Shown here in pieces: positions 5,803 to 7,584 of a DNA stretch of 7,584 nt. Each line of letters opens with the position of its first letter. Position 1 is the stretch's first letter. The translations under genes and the position numbers were made by a program. Source of the DNA: Longimicrobiales bacterium. Lineage in GTDB: Bacteria; Gemmatimonadota; Gemmatimonadetes; Longimicrobiales; Gaopeijiaceae. The DNA lies in assembly GCA_022428035.1 (NCBI GenBank), contig JAKMDG010000338.1:1-7584 (forward strand), in the 5' to 3' direction. The notes beneath the pieces are model-generated. The model was not told where the DNA came from, made no database searches, and saw nothing but the letters and a program-made list of their open reading frames with translations.

Positions 5803-6582
5803 ATGAGAAGGACCCTCCCGTTCGCCCTCAGCCTCATTCTCGCCGCAGCCGCCTGCGGTCCGGCCGAAGTTGTGGTGACGATGGAGATCGATGTCGCGAA
5901 TCCCGACGTCGACGGCATGATGCAGATTGCCCTCGCCGACGTCGAGGTACAGCTGATCCCGTTTGACCGGGATGCCGTGTTCGATTCGATGACATCGTCG
6001 TTCGGAACGCCCGAGCCCGAAGTCCCGCAGGATCTCATCGACCGCCGTGCAGAGGTTCAAGGCGCTCAGGCCGAGTGGGACGCGGCGACCCGACGGTGGG
6101 CAACCATTCGGGACACCCTGTCGACCATCAGCGAGGTCCTCGAGACACTGAACCGTGGCTCCGGAGACTACGTGGTGCTGTTCCGCGAGTTCAACGAGTG
6201 GGACAGCCAGCTCGGCGCAGCCGAGCGCGAGCAGGAGCGGACGTTCACGATCTTCGATGAGCTTCAGCAGGGCACGATCCGCGCGTCCGATTCCGTGCGC
6301 GTCTTGCAGGACAACTGGGCTGACGACGCCTACGCGGGCGTTGGAACGGTGTTCAGCGAGAAGCAGCGTGTGCTCGGGCTCGACTGGGTCATGGACACCA
6401 CGGACGCCAATGGAGTCGCCCGAGGCGGCCTCATGGTCAAGCCGGGTCAGTACTGGGTGTACGCCCGGTACGAGATGGCCTACACGGAGCTCTACTGGAA
6501 CCTCCCGATCACGGTCGAGGGCGGTGAGCCGCTGACCGTCTCGCTGACTCGTTCGAACGCCGAGGAGCGCATCAAGCTCTGA
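5803..6582 (+). CDS. putative lipoprotein of unknown function
   Basis: I do not recognise a named family. The 259-residue product starts with a lipoprotein signal, MRRTLPFALSLILAAAAC, with the lipidated Cys at 18. The lipobox is relaxed (Ala at -3), and Gly at +2 suits outer-membrane sorting. After it come beta-like segments VVVTMEIDV (23-31) and LADVEVQLIPFD (44-55). A mostly helical, charged region (about 75-190) has heptad-like stretches around 80-118 and 135-170. The C-terminal part (about 199-250) includes TDANGVARGGLMVKPGQYWVYARYE, which resembles the carboxypeptidase-regulatory or transthyretin-like fold, where a D-x-G turn precedes a PG-x-Y strand. I infer a beta-sandwich interrupted by a helical insertion. 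ATG 5803 is chosen because of its GGAG site; ATG 5779 would bury the signal peptide. It has its own promoter and terminator, so it is probably monocistronic. Its position beside an M23 peptidase hints at an envelope role, which is inference only. Confidence 0.85.
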   Translation: MRRTLPFALSLILAAAACGPAEVVVTMEIDVANPDVDGMMQIALADVEVQLIPFDRDAVFDSMTSSFGTPEPEVPQDLIDRRAEVQGAQAEWDAATRRWATIRDTLSTISEVLETLNRGSGDYVVLFREFNEWDSQLGAAEREQERTFTIFDELQQGTIRASDSVRVLQDNWADDAYAGVGTVFSEKQRVLGLDWVMDTTDANGVARGGLMVKPGQYWVYARYEMAYTELYWNLPITVEGGEPLTVSLTRSNAEERIKL

Positions 6583-6620
6583 TCGGAGGCCCTCGCAGGG
6601 CTGACGCACCGAAGTTCTCG

Positions 6621-6655
6621 AAGCCGCCCGGGCGCACACTGCGTCCGGGCGGCTT
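6621..6655 (+). terminator. intrinsic terminator after the lipoprotein gene
   Basis: AAGCCGCCCGGGCGCA (6621-6636) pairs with TGCGTCCGGGCGGCTT (6640-6655). The 16-bp stem is unbroken except for one G-U wobble and has a 3-nt CAC loop. A T-rich run (TCCTTTGTG) follows from 6656. It separates the lipoprotein unit from the fadJ-like gene. Confidence 0.88.
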
Positions 6656-6747
6656 TCCTTTGTGTCTCCGTTCAGTATCCTTCGACGTTCCCATTGCGTC
6701 GAAGCAGCAGAACAGGCGCCCCGGCAGACGACTTCCCTTCATTCCGC

Positions 6748-7584
6748 ATGACCGAAAGCCCAAGCCCCACCTTCGAGATCGACGACGACGCGATCGGATG
6801 GATCACGTTCGACGACCCTGCGCGTTCGTTGAACGTGCTTTCCGAGCCCGTCATGAAGCGCTTCGCCGAGACGCTCGATGAGGCCCGGGCAGCCGCAGGG
6901 GAAGCGCGCGTCCGCGCCGTGGTGATTCGAGGCAAGGACACGTCCTTCATCGCCGGTGCCGACATCGATGTGATCGGAGGTGTCGAGGATCCTGACCTGG
7001 CGGAGGCTCAGATCCGTCTCGGACAGGCGATCTTCTCGAAGGTGACCACCCTGCCGGTTCCGACGGTGGCCGCAGTTCACGGCCTCTGCGTCGGAGGCGG
7101 TGTGGAGATGTCGCTCTCTTGTGACTATCGCGTTCTCTCGGACTCTGACCGGACCACCGTGAGTCTGCCAGAGGTGCAGCTGGGCATCCTTCCGGCTTGG
7201 GGTGGAACCACCCGGCTACCGCGCCTGATCGGGCTGCAGGCCGCACTCGACATGCTCCTCACGGGAAAGAAGATCCGGGCCTCCAAGGCGAAGCGAATCG
7301 GTCTCGCATCGGCTGTCGTGCCGGCCCCGATCTTTCAGGAGGCTGTCCGCGACTTCACGCTGGGGCTCATCGGGGAGAAAGGCGCGCCCCGAACGCGGAA
7401 GCGGTCATTAGTCCAGCGAGCACTCGATGACACACCTCCGGGACGCCGCATCGTTCTGCACACAGCTCGAAAGAAGGTCCTTCAGCAGACAGGCGGCCAT
7501 TACCCCGCCCCTCTGGCGATTCTCGACGTTCTGCGACAAACACTGAGCAAGTCGGTGGAGGAAGGCCTCGCGGCCGAAGCCCGC
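6748..7584 (+). CDS. fadJ: FadJ/FadB-like fatty-acid oxidation protein, N-terminal enoyl-CoA hydratase part, 3' end missing
   Basis: This is the start of the multifunctional beta-oxidation alpha subunit, which hydrates trans-2-enoyl-CoA and, through a downstream 3-hydroxyacyl-CoA dehydrogenase region, oxidises the product in the cytoplasm. 279 codons are visible and the frame is open to the right edge. The crotonase fold shows FIAGADI (67-73), an oxyanion-hole element, and GLCVGGGVEMSLSCDYR (112-128) with catalytic Glu120. SLPEVQLGILPAWGGTTRLPR (139-159) carries catalytic Glu142. The pair matches E119/E139 of E. coli FadB. The later segment QQTGGHYPAPLAILDVL (246-262) is typical of the fused FadJ/FadB linker, not of stand-alone hydratases, so a dehydrogenase region is expected past the edge. 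ATG 6748 gives a normal N-terminus but has no clear Shine-Dalgarno or promoter. FadJ versus FadB cannot be settled from this part; the partner thiolase is not seen. Confidence 0.9.
   Translation, partial: MTESPSPTFEIDDDAIGWITFDDPARSLNVLSEPVMKRFAETLDEARAAAGEARVRAVVIRGKDTSFIAGADIDVIGGVEDPDLAEAQIRLGQAIFSKVTTLPVPTVAAVHGLCVGGGVEMSLSCDYRVLSDSDRTTVSLPEVQLGILPAWGGTTRLPRLIGLQAALDMLLTGKKIRASKAKRIGLASAVVPAPIFQEAVRDFTLGLIGEKGAPRTRKRSLVQRALDDTPPGRRIVLHTARKKVLQQTGGHYPAPLAILDVLRQTLSKSVEEGLAAEAR

Noticed and set aside
5758..6639. Minus-strand open frame (293 codons) opposite the lipoprotein gene
   Set aside because: The plus strand has a signal peptide, Shine-Dalgarno, promoter and terminator in register. 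The minus-strand frame would run through the terminator stem and shows no domain.
6654..6681. Possible fadJ promoter with -10-like TATCCT at 6676-6681
   Set aside because: The paired -35 (TTTCCT) is poor and falls in the T-rich tail of the preceding terminator.

Overview
The window is GC-rich and densely coding, and all seven genes lie on the + strand. It looks like core chromosome rather than mobile DNA. There are no transposase, integrase, phage, CRISPR, tRNA or rRNA sequences, and codon use looks uniform by eye. The host is a bacterium, probably a diderm, because one gene encodes a lipoprotein whose signal suits an outer-membrane location. The combination of a cysteine-rich RicT (PSP1) protein, a 520-residue MetG without the C-terminal tRNA-binding domain, and an inner-membrane-anchored M23 peptidase would suit a phylum such as Gemmatimonadota. 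That assignment is tentative and comes from general impression, not a search.

Layout. (1) 3-1073: the C-terminal part of an MFS transporter, cut by the left edge. (2) 1177-4566: a compact three-gene block, accA (acetyl-CoA carboxylase alpha), ricT (PSP1/YaaT-type protein) and metG (methionyl-tRNA synthetase). ricT starts 13 nt after accA, and metG overlaps ricT by 4 nt (TTGA). All three appear to use non-ATG starts (GTG, GTG, TTG). (3) 4567-4735: an intergenic region with a good promoter candidate and an inverted repeat at the predicted transcription start. (4) 4736-5668: a membrane-anchored M23-family (LytM-type) peptidase. (5) 5669-5802: an intergenic region with a hairpin and a second promoter of almost the same design. 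(6) 5803-6582: an unrecognised lipoprotein, followed by a strong intrinsic terminator at 6621-6655. (7) 6748 to the right edge: the enoyl-CoA hydratase part of a FadJ/FadB-like fatty-acid oxidation protein, cut by the window end.

How the genes fit together. The accA-ricT-metG block joins the first committed step of fatty-acid synthesis, an RNA-processing-related Fe-S protein and translation, which is a growth-linked housekeeping transcription unit. The M23 peptidase and the lipoprotein are cell-envelope genes. They carry matching TTGA(C/T)T-N17/18-TAGCTT promoters and may be expressed alike. The fadJ-like gene is a separate lipid-degradation unit behind the terminator.

I do not see a clearly new multi-gene system. 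The best leads are the unknown lipoprotein, which reads like a beta-sandwich domain split by a long helical insertion, the paired promoters with inverted repeats, and several residue changes in otherwise conserved enzymes (M23 HxH to NxH, MetG zinc knuckle C-D-C-C, AccA glycine-loop Gly to Met).
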